Below are positions 46,041 through 59,030 of a DNA stretch of 64,000 nucleotides, one piece after another. The DNA is from Dillenia suffruticosa. Taxonomy: Eukaryota; Streptophyta; Magnoliopsida; Dilleniales; Dilleniaceae. The stretch spans positions 12,364,001-12,428,000 of the forward strand of contig JAVTVX010000035.1 of the NCBI GenBank assembly GCA_033439265.1, in the 5' to 3' direction. The notes beneath the pieces are model-generated. The model saw nothing but the letters and a program-made list of their open reading frames with translations. It made no database searches and was not told the origin of the DNA. A program made the position numbers and the translations under genes. Within the stretch, counting starts at the first letter, position 1. Each line of letters begins with the position of its first letter.

Positions 46041-48110
46041 GCCCTGCCCACGAGCCAACACTAGCCTGGAAGCCACGTGCCTGGACGGGCCCCACCCACC
46101 CCCATCCCCACCCCTACCCACCCGAGCTAGCACCAACCTGCAAGCTGCCCGCCCGCCCGAGCCAGCACCCCCATTCCAGCCGCTTTCCTCACTTAATGCT
46201 GGAAAATGCCGCTTTGCCTCTGCCTCCACTGTAGTTCAAACTCCTGCACATTTGCACGCACACGCATAAGCATAAACCTGTAAACCACCAAACCAAATGA
46301 TATTATGTGATATAATTTTTTTTTACTTATTATTTTTCCTTCACATTTTTCTAATAATAATAAAATAATATATAATAACAATTTAAAATAATAAATATAA
46401 TAACTTTTTTTATTTAAACCACTAACCTAAAATAATATTAATTATAAATAATAAATATGATAATTTTTAATAAAATAAAAAATAATAACATTCTAATTTA
46501 AAATAAAATAATAAATTAATTAAAAAATATATTAATATTATATTTTGTTTTCTTCTATTTTTCTTTTATTTTATTATTTTATTATTATTTTTCAATATTA
46601 TTTTATTTTTTTACTCCATAGTTTAAAAATGGATTAGACATCTCAATAATATAAAATTATAATTATCAATAAATTATAATATATTAATAATTTAAAAAAT
46701 CTATATATTTAATAACAAAATATTTTTATTCGTTTGAATATATACAAAATTTCAATATAATTATTATATATAAGAAATTTCAATAATAAGAATAGAAAGA
46801 AAAAAAAACCAAAAATAGAGATGAGAGTAATAGTAAGGAAAAAAAGGTGAGAATAGAAAACAAATGAGAAGGAAGAAAGTAAAAGAAAAATATTATCACA
46901 CAACACTAAGTGGTGGTGCAATGGTGACATGTTTTCTGTTCAAATGCGAGGTCCAAGGGGCATGCGCGGGCGCGCACAGAGTGCGGGCGCCCAAGCATGC
47001 GCGGGCGCCCAGGCAGGCGCGCCCCTGCCTGTGCCTGCCTGCGCCTGCGCGTGCATGCATGGGCGCCCAGGCAGGTGCGCGGCCGCGCAGGTGCACGCCC
47101 GCGCAAGTGCGTGCCCTTGCCTACGCTCGGCGCCCGTGCAGGCATGCACGGGCACCCAGGCATGCACGCACGCTTGCCTGCACATGCCTGCACCTAGCGC
47201 CCGTGCGTGCATGAGGCGGCGCCCGCGCCGCATCCAGCATGGCCGGATTAATATTTTTTTAAAAAATTTATATTATTGAATAAAATAATATAAATAAAAT
47301 AAAAGTTATCAATACAATAATAAAAAATATTAAATCAAACAAAAAAAGAAAAAATTAATAAATTAATTAAAAAAAATATATATATAATTTAAATAAAATA
47401 AAATATATGGTTTTTTTTAAGAATTAAATAAATTATTCTTTTAAAAAAATGAAATATAATATAATAAAATAAAATGTAAATTAAAATATTATAACATTTG
47501 TTAATATAAATTAACAAAATAAAATAAAATTCTAATTAAAAAAACATTAAATTTAGCGACGGATTTGGAAATCCGTTGTTAAATTACCACCGGATAAATT
47601 TTCTCATTGCTAAATTAATTTTTTAATTTAAATATTATATTAATATTATATTTTATTTAATTATATATAAAATATTTAGCGACGGATTGAGATTTTTATC
47701 GTTAAATTTAGCGACGGAAAACAAATCCGTCACTAAATTATTTAAGTTAAATATAACATATTAATAAAATAAAAAGAAAATAGAAAAAATAAAATTATAT
47801 TTAAAAAAGATTAAATTTTGCGACGGATTTTAAATCCGTTGTAAAATTTAGCCACGAAATATTATTCGTTGCTAATTAGCGACAAAATTTGTAACGAAAA
47901 ATTTTTTGTCACCAATTAGCGACGAATTTAGCCATGAAAATTTTTTCGTTACTAATTAGCGACGAATTTAGTTACGAATGATGTGTCCGTCGCTAATTTA
48001 GCTACGACTTCATTTTGGTCGTAAATTTTGTGGTAAATTAGTGACGAAAAAGTTTTTGTCGCTAAATTCGTCGCAAAAATCCGTGACTAAAACCGTATTT
48101 TTTTATAGTG
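46041..48110 (-). mobile_element. Second CACTA copy, inverted, one terminus only
   Basis: Read on the minus strand it starts CACTATAAAAAAATACGG (48110) and follows the same layout as the element at 41346: palindromic subterminal array (48100-47540), AT-rich part, GC-rich block (about 47245-46950), a CACACAACACTAAGTGGTGG stretch, AT-rich centre, TGGTTTACAGG tRNA-like stretch (near 46280) and a second GC-rich block (46190-46045). The far terminus is absent; the sequence abuts gypsy LTR at about 46040. Next to the intact end lies TTA (48111-48113). No transposase. Confidence 0.8.
46950..47245. repeat. GC-rich block in the second CACTA copy
   Basis: Variants of GGGCGCCCAGGCATGCGCG over about 300 bases, equivalent to 42183-42420 in the first copy but diverged. 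Frames on both strands give Ala/Arg/Cys-rich low-complexity peptides that I do not regard as genes. Confidence 0.75.
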
Positions 48111-48518
48111 TTACTTGCACAAACTGTTATCCTATTGTGGATGTTCTTATGTATACTGTTTATTCCTTTTTTGTAGTTTATATCTTTCTTCCACAATACA
48201 CCTTATTTATACTAGTTTAGTGTATTTCTCCTATCGAAACCCTAACATGCCTACTGTTAATCTATGTATATATAAAAATGGTTGCTGCCTAGTGATAAAA
48301 GCGCTGGAAGAGAAGCCTCTCCCACCCTCAGGAAAAAGAATCAGGCTATGATTCTGTATTTTATAAATTCTTGTTGCTGCCGTCGGTTGTCATTGCAATA
48401 TTGTCTATCGTGGGTAGTAGTTCAGTCAACATAAGATTTCTGAAAACTTATTAGCTCTTTAAGACCATGTCATGTGGTCAAGGATTTTGCTCTTGGGCAC
48501 ATTCTATAACACTAACGA
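48111..48518. other. Unassigned DNA between CACTA copy and gypsy LTR
   Basis: No element recognised. A short AG-flanked stretch near 48300-48350 could be exon-like but cannot be supported. Confidence 0.4.
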
Positions 48519-51233
48519 TGTAACACCAGACATGTCTGGATTGTGATGTTAATTTTAAATGTGTTATTTAAAAATTTTTATATTTTGTAAAAATATGAAA
48601 AAATAATTAATTTAATATAAATGTGAATTTCTGCCTCTTGGACTGTCCAGAAACTCCTTTAGCACTTGGTTGGTAAGTTTTCAATTTTTAAATTGTCGGT
48701 TACTAGAGTGCTCGGTACTTGGCAGATCTTGGATTCTTATCAGTATTGGTCTCCGCGGTAGAATTTGATTTTTCTATGAGAAATTGAATTACTTTATAGA
48801 GTTTTAACGTTAAGTGAATTGTCCCTTTTTAATTTTGAATTCCTCGTTAGTGAACACTTTTTGGAGATTGTTATCTCTTGGGTCACTACTTTATTGTTAT
48901 CTTTTGGTACATGTATTATTTATATTTTTATTTTGCTCTCGGTACATTACCTTTTTTAAACCTTTCCGTTAGTGGACATTTGAACTGACATTTGAACCTT
49001 ACCTTCCTGTTGGTAGAACTCTTGGCTGAAAAATTGTGAGACTCCTCGGCACTTTCTTCCAATCCTTGGCATTTTTCTTCCAATTAGCTTCTCGTTACTT
49101 GCTTGCTTCCTGTCGGCAATATGCATACCTCTCGGATTTGTGAGATTGTTGAATTCACTTGTTCTTGTTGGCAAATGTGAGATTTGTAACCATGATGATT
49201 TGAACCTTGGTCAAATCTCCAAAAAGCTCACCACCACCAAGCCATTTAAACTCCTTAGTTATATAATACTCAATTTATATCATATTCCAAATTTTGAACA
49301 TGAATATTTCACCTTTTTATTCATTTTAATATATTTTCTATAAATTTTATTTTTTATTCCCATTTATCTTGCTTATCATCAAACACATCTTCTCGGTAGA
49401 ACAATTCGTTACTTTAAGTACTTAAAAAGTCATAAAATCGACCTTCCCAATAACTCAAGAGGATATGTCGGACATTTATGCAATTTAGAAGTGAAGAATG
49501 ACAAATAAACAAATAAAGAAAATGAGTTTGTGGATAGATGAGACTCTAAGAGCCACGAGACCCAAATTTTATCTCTTTTCTCTCTGTTTTCTCTCTCGGC
49601 TCATACTTTCTCTCATCTTCTCTCTTTGCTTCTATCAAAGATCAATCAAAATATCACAAAACCCATACTCTAAAGATTTCAAAACTCATAAGCTAATCTC
49701 TAGAAAGTTAAATCTAGTGAGAGATTTAAAATTTTCAGGTAAGAGAAAACCTAAGGTTTGATGGTGACTCGATTTGAGGTGAAATTGGTGAAAAAATTTA
49801 GACAATCTCCTTATTCTCCACTTTGATTTACTTTCCTCTTTCATGACTTAGAAGATTATGTTGAAATTTGATGAAATAGATTTGGAGGATTTTGAGTCAC
49901 AGTAAGTGCAAGAAAAGTTAGGTTTTGAATGTTAGACTCATAGGCTGGCATGGAATGATAAAAATTGATAATTTTGGTTACTTGATGATATCTCTTAGGG
50001 GTTGGACAAAGCTGATCAAGGCAAGATTCTTGCTATGGAGAAAACTGGGAGTGACTACTCTCTCTAACACAATGAGTGGATGGTTGTATTGAGTATGAAT
50101 GAGAAAAATGATTTTAATTATGATTTGTGAAACAAACTTTGAAATAAATTTTGAAATAGATTAGTAAAATATTTGCGATCGTGGTGTATCCAAATTAAAT
50201 GATTGTGATCAATCTATGACTCTATTATTGATTTTTTCAGCTGTTTGTATCATATTACAATTTGAATTATGATTGTGAATTGTGACATTTCATTCCATGT
50301 TAATGGTTATGACATTAAAATGTGAAATGGATTTTGTAACATGGTGCATGAAAAAGAATAAACGACTATAACCTAAGTCTTTTCACGGATCAAGACAATT
50401 GGAGCCGCGTGGTTAAGGCTAAACTAAAGTTGAGCTTGCTGGTAAGTGAGATGGAGAGCCTCCCCAAGTTCTCTTGAAATACTGTAGTGAAAGATGGGGA
50501 ATATTTTATGAAAATTGTAAAAAAAACCCCTTGGTAGATTCTGTCAATGGCCATGGGTAGAAGTGTGGTTTCGACAAACCCCAAAAAAGTTTGAAAGGAA
50601 AATACAAATTGGTTGCTAATGAGAATATGAGTCATGAGAAATTTGTTAAAAATTTATTTTGTACAATGGTTTTTTAGTATTGCATTTGAATATGTTTGTC
50701 TTGTTCATTCGGCACAATCATCCTCATCCCTTATTCATGTTCAGCATGCCATTACACTCCATTTATTGAATATTTTATACTCACCTCTCTCTCTATCTCT
50801 TTTTAGGGGAGGCCTAGTTTGGAGACTCAATGTCATCTTGCGCTGGTCAAAAGATAATTACTTTTGTTGATCACCGATAGGTACTAGCCTTAAGAGCATT
50901 TTTGGGAATCATGTAGACTGCACCCATGGAGGGAGTTTTTGTGAACTTTTAAAATTTTGGTTTTGTTGAATACTTACTTAATTTGAAACTCTCTTTATTT
51001 GGTATAAACTGTTTTTTTGCAAGATTTATTGATTTTATTGAGATATTTGGATTGTTTGATAAATTTATTTTAATTATTTAAGATTTTGTTTGGATGGTTG
51101 AGTTGGCCGGTGAAAGTTTCAAATTTATTTAAAATGTTTCGAACATTGAAACGCCTTGTGGTACCTTGGGATATGGAGTGGGTTCATACATGTTTGGGGA
51201 TAACGTACTCAACTTGAGAATTGGGACGTAACA
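48519..51233 (+). mobile_element. First LTR of a third gypsy family
   Basis: Starts TGTAACACCAGACATG and ends GGGACGTAACA, seven bases before a primer site. Its start and end sections match 56198-60613. Confidence 0.8.
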
Positions 51234-51240
51234 ATTTTAT

Positions 51241-51252
51241 TGGTATCAAGTA
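51241..51252 (+). promoter_or_regulatory. Primer-binding site, third gypsy family
   Basis: TGGTATCAAGTA, a decayed form of the tRNA-iMet primer site. Confidence 0.65.
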
Positions 51253-54200
51253 TAGGTTCATGATTTTAAATGTTTTAAATGTTAGAAATACTTTCAAATA
51301 TCTCCAAGAATTTTTCAAAGATTTTAAAGTATTTTTCTTTTTGGAAATTTGGAGTTTAAAAAATTTTTCAAAACATTTTTACCTCCTATGGTCCTAAAGA
51401 CTAGAGATCATTCATTTTTTAAAGGGATTAAGTATTTAGTTCGATTCCTAACTTAGCGAGCTAAGAATAGTATTTCTTTTTATAAGATTATGCCTCCTAG
51501 ATGAAGGGTGAGGAATGCAAATGAAATTTCTCTTTCTAAACACAAGGATGGATCTTTCTCACATGCTCCATCTGCTCCTTTGATTACTACTCATCCAGCT
51601 CCTCCAATCGCGATTCTTTCCCCACCACTCAATACCCTTTGGCAATGGACTAATTGATGGAACATTTATGGTGCTTAACTCTAAGTGCCATAAACACCAA
51701 TACCGCCTTCTCCGAATCTGATCATCCTATTGACTCCTCCGATGACACCGATTGCTCCTCCCACTTTAGTGGCGACACCTCTAAATCGCCCCTATTGAAT
51801 TGTCCAAGTTGATAAAAGAAGTTCGACATCTTGGGTGTGTCACTTTTTTAGGGACTAGTGATGGATGGTGAGGAAAAATTGGATAAATTGGGATTGGGAA
51901 ATCGTGACCGACATGAGGCTAGATAATGAGTTAAAGCTATTGGTGGCCGTAAATTTGTTAGATGAAGACGTATGAGTATGGTGGGACAAACAAAAGAAGA
52001 GGTCTGCGACATTTATTTCTTGAAATGAATTCCTTAGGGAATTCGATGAAAAATATTACACTCGATTCTACCAAGATTTGAAGAGCAATAAGTTCCTTTA
52101 TCACCGCCAAGGCAACAAGTCGATGGCGGAATATGATAGTGAGTTGAGGAGGTTGTCCTCATTCGTTCTGAAGTTGGTGACTTCCGAGGAGTACTTGCGT
52201 TTCAAATTAGAGGAGGGTTTAAATTTGTCCATCTGGGAGAAGAAGTCGGTGATCTTTGCCTATACCTATAAACATATTTTAGAATTGGATTTGAGGGCCA
52301 AGAGAATGGTAGAGGAAAGGGGAAGGACTAGAGATGGACAAAGAAAGAATAGAAGGACCGAATTTGTATTAGGCTAGAGTTCTAAGCCAAGTAGAAACAT
52401 GGACTCTTATAATGGAGTCTCGATCATCGAATCTGTTGGCACTTCATAAAGCCAACGATCATCTAAGTTTGGAGCCCCCACATCTAGTGCCACTTTTGGG
52501 AATAAATTGACAAGAAACAAGAAAGTACAGTGCACGAACTGCAGGAAGTACCATCTTGGTGTTTGTTAAGCGCCCTAGAGGTATTATCGAAGCGGGAAGG
52601 AAGGTCATTTTTGCAACACCTGCCCAGAGTTGGGATGAGGAAGCCAATCCAGCCGAGATCGCCCTAGTGGATCCATGGGCGGTCAAGTCAACACTGTTAC
52701 CAATTCAATGAATACTACATCTTGAATGGGGACCAGAGTAACACAATGACCATTTCTCCCCAACACTCTCAATCGAGGACCTAGATAAGGGTTTATGCTA
52801 TGACAAATGAGGAAACTCAGGCCAACCTAGATGTGGTCATATGTACCTCCCTCTAGACTTTCCTTGGTGAATTGAATACTAATTACATAAGTCTGCCATG
52901 GCGCGTAATAGGATAGTAGGTTGTTGAACTAGATGTTATGTTATAATTGAATTTGTGATATGTCATTATGAAACTAACCCGTAGAATTCTCTCGAGTGTC
53001 ACTCAATGAGTGAGTACTCGCGATGGCCGAGAATCCTTGCCAAAAGGTATTGAACCTTATAGATCCATTATAGCCTTTAAGTTTAGAACCGTAGATTTCA
53101 AAGTCTTAGGTGTGTGTTTATATATATGTGATTAGTATGATGATAAAGTTATGTTTAGAAGAGAGGATTCCAATTGTAAGAAAATATATGATATGTTTAT
53201 GATTAAGTAGTGTGATATTGTGATATGGGGAGTCATCTATAAAGTATATATTTTGAAAATTAACTATAAATTTCTTGATAGTTTATATTAAATAGGTATG
53301 AAAAAAATATTCGATATTGATGTTTGTGTGTTTATTGATACGGGTTCTAATAATTCATTCGTGAGTATGAGATTTGTTAAGCATGCTAAAAGGCCATTCA
53401 GTTCTCTTGATGAAAAACTATTGGTGATCACTCCATTGGGTAAGCAATTGGTTAGAAACACGGTGTATAAGAGTTGTGATATGATGATTGGGGAGACAAC
53501 TTTCTAGGCGGACTTGATTCCATTGGAAAAGAGAGACTTTGACGCCATACTAAGCATGGATTGGTTGCACCTTCACCGAGTCTCAATGAATTGCTTTACT
53601 AAGGAGGTGGAGTTCCGTAGACTAGGGTACCTCTGCTAGTGTTTGGTGGTGGGTGACGAATTCTATCAGTTGTGTGATTTCGACAATGGAAGCAAAAAGG
53701 CTAATGCATAAGGGATGTGAAGCTTACCTTTCACACATCTTTGACACCACGGTTGAGAGTCTCAATTTGAGAGATATTCCAGTGGTGAATGCGTTTTCAG
53801 ATGTCTTCCTAAATGAGTTGCCTTGTTTGCCTCCAATTCGGGAGTTTGAATTTGTCATTGATTTGATACCCGACATAGCACCGATCTCCATTCCACCTTA
53901 TAGGATGACACCCGCAGAATTGAAAGAGTTATAAGTGTAACTCTGAGAATTGCTAGATAAAGGATTCATTAGGCCAAACTCCTCTCCTTGGGGTGCACCA
54001 GTCCTATTGTGAAGAAGAAAGATGACATTTTTAGATTATACATTGATTACCGACAACTAAATAAAATTACCATTAAGAGCAAATATCATTTTCTAAGAAT
54101 TGATGATTTTTTTATCAGTTTTAAGGTACTTGTGTGTTCTCAAAAATTGATTTGAGGTCGAGTTATAATCGAGGATAAAGGAGAGTGACGTGCATAAGAC

Positions 54201-56197
54201 CACCTTTAGAACTCGGTATAGACATTTTGAGTTTTTGGTGATACAATTTGAATTAATAAATGTCCCCGCTACTTTTATGGAGTTGGTGAATAAGATATTT
54301 ACTCATGTCTTGATAAATTTGTATTGTATTTATTGATGATATCTTGATGTATTCAAAGAGTGATGAATTTGGGACATCTTGGAATTGTCTTGTAGGCTCT
54401 TTGTGAGAAGAAATTACATGTTAAGTTTTCTAAATGTGAATTTCGGTTAAGAGAGATTAGATTCTTGGGACATATAGTGTCCGGTGAAGGAATATTTGTG
54501 ATCCAAAGAAAGTTGAAACTATCCTAAAGTGGGAACAAATGAGAAATGTGATAGAGGTTAGAAGTTTTCTTGGATTAATAGGATATTATAAAAAATTTAT
54601 CGAGAGATTTTCTAGAATTGCAGCTCTACTGTCTAACTTAACAAGAAAAGAAATTAAATTTGAGTAGAATAATAAGTGTGAAGCCAGTTTCCAGCTCAAG
54701 AAGAGGTTGATATCGGCTCCTATCCTTACTCTCCCATCAAGCGATGGTGGACATGCGGTTTATGGTGATGTTAGTAAATAGGGATTAGGATATGTGTTAA
54801 TACAAAATGGCAAGGTGATAGCTTATACCTCCCGCTTTCTAAGAAACCATGAAGAGAACTATTCTCATGATTTAAAGTTAGCTGCAATTGTATTTGTCTT
54901 AAAAATATGGAGACATTATTTATATGGAGAGACTTGTAAAATTTTCACCGATCACAAGAGTTTGAAGTATTTGTTCACACAAAGGGAGATTGTTGAATTT
55001 ATATCCAAGTGTTTAGTGTGTTAGCAAGTGAAAGCTAAACACCAAAGCCATACTAGTATTCTCCAATCATTGCCAATTCTTGAGTGGAAGTGGGAGTATA
55101 TTACTAAAGATTTTGTAATTGGTTTTCCCCGTACACTAAATAGGTATGCTGCTATTTGGGTGATCATAGATCGTCTTACCAAATCAGCCTACTTGTCAAT
55201 CTAAAACACCTACTTTTTGAATAAGTTAGTTAAGTTATACATTGATGAGATTGTGAGACTCCATAGGGTCCTGGTGTTGATCGTGTCTGATTGTGACCCC
55301 ACGTTTTACCTCTCAGTTTTAGCCAAAATTACAAAAATCATTAGATACTTAATTGAAGTTTAGCACTGCCTTTCACCCTCAAACTGATGGACAATCAGAA
55401 TATACAATCCAAACATTAGAAGACAAGTTTAGAAACTGTGAAATGAAATTTTAGGAAAGCTAAGATTGACACCTTTCGTTAATAGAATTTGCTTACAATA
55501 ATAGTTACCAAATTGGCATTCGAATGTCCCCCTAGAAAGCCTTATATGGGCGGAAGTATAGAATACCATTGTGTTAGGATGAGATAGGGGAAAGAAAGAT
55601 TGAAAGTGTAGAGTTGATTGAGGCTACTGTCAAGAGGGTGAAACTGATTCGAGAGAGACTTAAGGCAGTTCAAGACCAACAAATGAGTTATACCGATAGA
55701 AGAAGAAGGCCATTGGAGTTTGAGATCTGTGACATGGTATTTTGAAAGTATTTTCTTAGAAGGGTGTAATTCAATTTTGGAGACGGAGGAAGTTAAATCC
55801 CCATTACATTAGTCCCTTCAAAATCATAGAGAGGGTTAGAAAAGTGGTTTATCGGTTAGAACTGTTCTCAGAATTAGAAAAGATTTATAATATTTTCCAT
55901 GTCTCAATGTTGAAAAAATATTTACGGATTCTTTTCATGTTCTTGAGACTTCTCCCGTTGGGTTAAGGGACGATTTAAATTTTGAAGTCCTACCAGTGGC
56001 TATTATGGAGAAGCAAGTTAAGAGTTAGCGAAACAAGCAGATCCCAATTATCAAGATTCTATGGAAGAGCAATCACGTTGAAGAGATGACTTTGGAAACC
56101 TGAGGAGATGATGAGGAAGTAACACCCTTAACTGTTTTGAAGAATAATACTGTAATAAAATTTTGAAGACAAAATTTTATTTTAGGAGGTTAAGAAT
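51253..56197 (+). mobile_element. Ty3/gypsy fossil, third family, internal region
   Basis: Plus-strand body with gag (from about 51487; best part 52078-52377), a zinc-knuckle region (about 52530-52640), protease (53298-about 53560; FIDTGSNNSFV) and reverse transcriptase traces (53800-54700). RNase H (about 54790-54990) and integrase (about 55000-55900) follow, with a chromodomain-tail-like KILWKSNHVEE near 56050. It shares the MPPR...NEI gag start with the minus-strand element. Heavily broken, with many breaks, and older than that element. Confidence 0.75.
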
Positions 56198-56959
56198 TAT
56201 AATATCAGACAAGTCTGGATTGTGATGTTAATCCTAAATGGGTTATTTGAAAATCTTTATATTTTGTGAAAATATGAAAAAATAATTAATTTGATATAAA
56301 TGTGAATTTCTACCATTTGGGCTATTCAACAACTTGTTAGCCACTTGGTTGATAAGTTTTCAAAATTTAAATTCTCAAATACTAGAGTGCTCGGTGTCTA
56401 GTAGATCATGAGTTCTCAAAAGGAATGATCCCCTCAATAGAATTTGATTTCTATGTGAGAAATTGAGTTACTCGGTAGAGTTTTAACGTTGAGTAGACTA
56501 TCCCTCTTTAATTTTGAATTCCTCACCACCTCTTGGAGATTGCTATCTCTTGAGCCACTACTTTGTTATTACCTTCCAATACATGTATTATTATTATTTT
56601 TTTTTTATTTTCCTCTTGGTACATTACCTTCCCATCAGTGGATATTTAAACCTTTCCATTAGTAAACATTTGAGCCGACAATTGAACCTTACCTTCATGT
56701 CGACCTCAGCTCAGTGATTGTGAGACTTCTCAACACTTTCTTCCAATCCTTGGCATTTTTCTTCCAATTTGCTTCCCAGCACTTGCATGTTTCTTGTCGG
56801 CAATATGCATACCTCTTGACTTTGTGAGATTGCTGATTTCATGTGTTCTTGTCAACAAATGTGAATTTTGTTGAATTCACTTATTCTTGTCGGCAAATGT
56901 GAGGCTTGTAACCATGATGATTTGAACCTTGGTCTACCAAATCTCCAAAAAGTCAAAGG

Positions 56960-59030
56960 GGGTATAAGGTTAGAAACATTTTTTATTGAATCCAAAATGG
57001 GGTATTTTCATATTTATATATAATATCTTAAGTAAATGGAAATGTTAAATGATTATTACAGAGTAAATAAGGTTAGAAATCAGTCATGTCGATCTGAATA
57101 CTTTAAGTCTATAACTTGATGCTAATCATATCGACTTGTACACATTTATGTCGACCTAAAAGAGTTTCAATCACTTCCTATTGACATAAATAACAAACTA
57201 TCGACATGACCTACAATTTGGTCAACCTAATCTATCAAATTGGTTAACATGCATCTCATGTTAACCTGATTATTCTAGGTGTCAACCTGCCCAAGTTCCT
57301 TTTCGACCTAAATGCCTTAAGCCAATGATCTAATGAAAAACATGTTGACCCGCTCTAAACCCATGTTGACTCGACTACACTTAAATCTATATATGTCAAC
57401 CAATTTTAAGTTAAGTGTCGACCAATTGAGCAAAGTCTAAATCAAACCAAAGAACAGTCGACCTGCTCCAAGCTTCCTATCGGCCTGTCCACCACATGTT
57501 AATCTATTTTGGTTCACAGGTCCACCAAGTGAAGTCATGTCAACCTAATTACTTTAGATGTCGATCTCTCTATTTCTCATATGCATCATGTCAACTTATT
57601 TCAACTCACAGTTCCACCAATTGAAGTTTCATATTGACCTATTAATCTACATGTCGACAAAGAATCTTAACAAAAACATAAAGAAGGTCAACATGGTTGG
57701 CAACTTGTCGACCCATCATATTTTTCCTTAAGAGTTATACGACAACATTTAACCAAAATATGTTGACACACTAAATATGTCGACTAATTTAAAACTGTCA
57801 GGTCCACCAATTAATTTTTTAACATAACTATGTTGACCTAGAAATTAAATTGTGTCAACCCACCATCATATGTTGATCAACATGAATGTGTAATGTTCAC
57901 CGATTTGTCCTAAAATAGAATCATGTCGACTAGAAAACCTTAATGTGTCGACGAAGCCTTCTGGTTCATAACATAGAGATGTCAATGCCTCAATATAATT
58001 ATGTCGGCACATTAAAATGTGTCGACCAATATAAACACAACATGTCCACCAATTAATTTTGGAACAGAATCATGTCAACCTGAAATTTTAGTATATCGAC
58101 AGCCTTTGGAACAAATGAACTTAAATTGTCAATCTATCACTATTCAACTCGAATACTCTCACAGAATTGGTCGACACATGATCACAAATTTGTCGACACC
58201 TTAGACTAAACGCTTGAGATAATTTCACTTGTTGACCTGCTTTATAAATATGTCAATATGGCTCTTAACTTGTAAAAGGAAAATTTAAATTTAGGTCAAT
58301 GTTCTCTTTAAATATGTCGACCTATGAGAAATATCTTCAGAATTTAGAAATCAAAATGTCTCAGATATAATGGTAACCCATCTCTGATTTTATTGTCTAT
58401 ACTTATTTGTGAAAAACCAACACCTCTATGCAACAACAGATCTCCAATTAATTATTCATAGGAAATGTGCCGATGGTAGAAAATCAAGGGATAATGCAAT
58501 TTGAGTAACCGCTAGAAAACATTTAATGAAGAAGATTAATGACCAACATTCAAACTTAACCACCGTACAATAGCTCTTTTAAGTTGATCAATAAATATCA
58601 GAGAAATAGAGAGTGAAGGGCTTAATGCTTTCCTGACAATCAAAAACCAACATTTAAGTTTGGTCACAGTGCTCTGATCTATTTACACTCTATTTTTCAT
58701 TCAAATCATCTCCTTGAGTGTAATTTATTGTAAACTCATGAAAAAAAGTTTGTGAGGGTCTAATTTGAATCTATAATCAATTTTGTACTATTGAGATAAT
58801 AATGAAAAATCTAGAAAGGTACCTGGGAGTGGATATACTCCGGGTTTGATGGAACCACTAAATTTCATGCGCTCTGATTCCTTTTATTTTTTTTTATTTT
58901 CGTATTTCTTGATCACTCAGTTTTCTTAACTTTTCAATTCCAGTATATCACTCGTATCCTATTAAAATTGTGAAATATTCAAATTCTCAAAAAGTGTCAA
59001 ACAATCTATTCACTCTTTTTAGATTGTATT
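56960..59030 (+). mobile_element. Unidentified LTR-like segment inside the second LTR
   Basis: Contains the GTCGAC-rich stretch below. A promoter-to-R/U5-like tail follows at 58560-58920 (GTAAACTCATG, then CCTGGGAGTGGATATACTCC and GGAACCACTAAATTT), similar in style to the tails of plant copia LTRs. Family not assigned. Confidence 0.4.
57080..58330 (+). repeat. GTCGAC-rich degenerate repeat field
   Basis: Variants of TGTCGACCTA/TGTCAACCTG recur every 20-60 bases. I count 12 exact GTCGAC hexamers between 57149 and 58322; chance alone would give about 0.3 in that length. Spacing is irregular, so it is not a simple tandem array. Confidence 0.8.

Noticed and set aside
46864-47279. Several overlapping Ala/Arg/Cys-rich frames on both strands
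   Set aside because: They arise from the GC-rich repeat block of the CACTA copy, where almost every frame is open. No domain is visible.
57080-58330. CRISPR-like or satellite array
   Set aside because: The repeated core is only 6-10 bases at irregular spacing in a plant genome; neither regular spacers nor a constant period is present.
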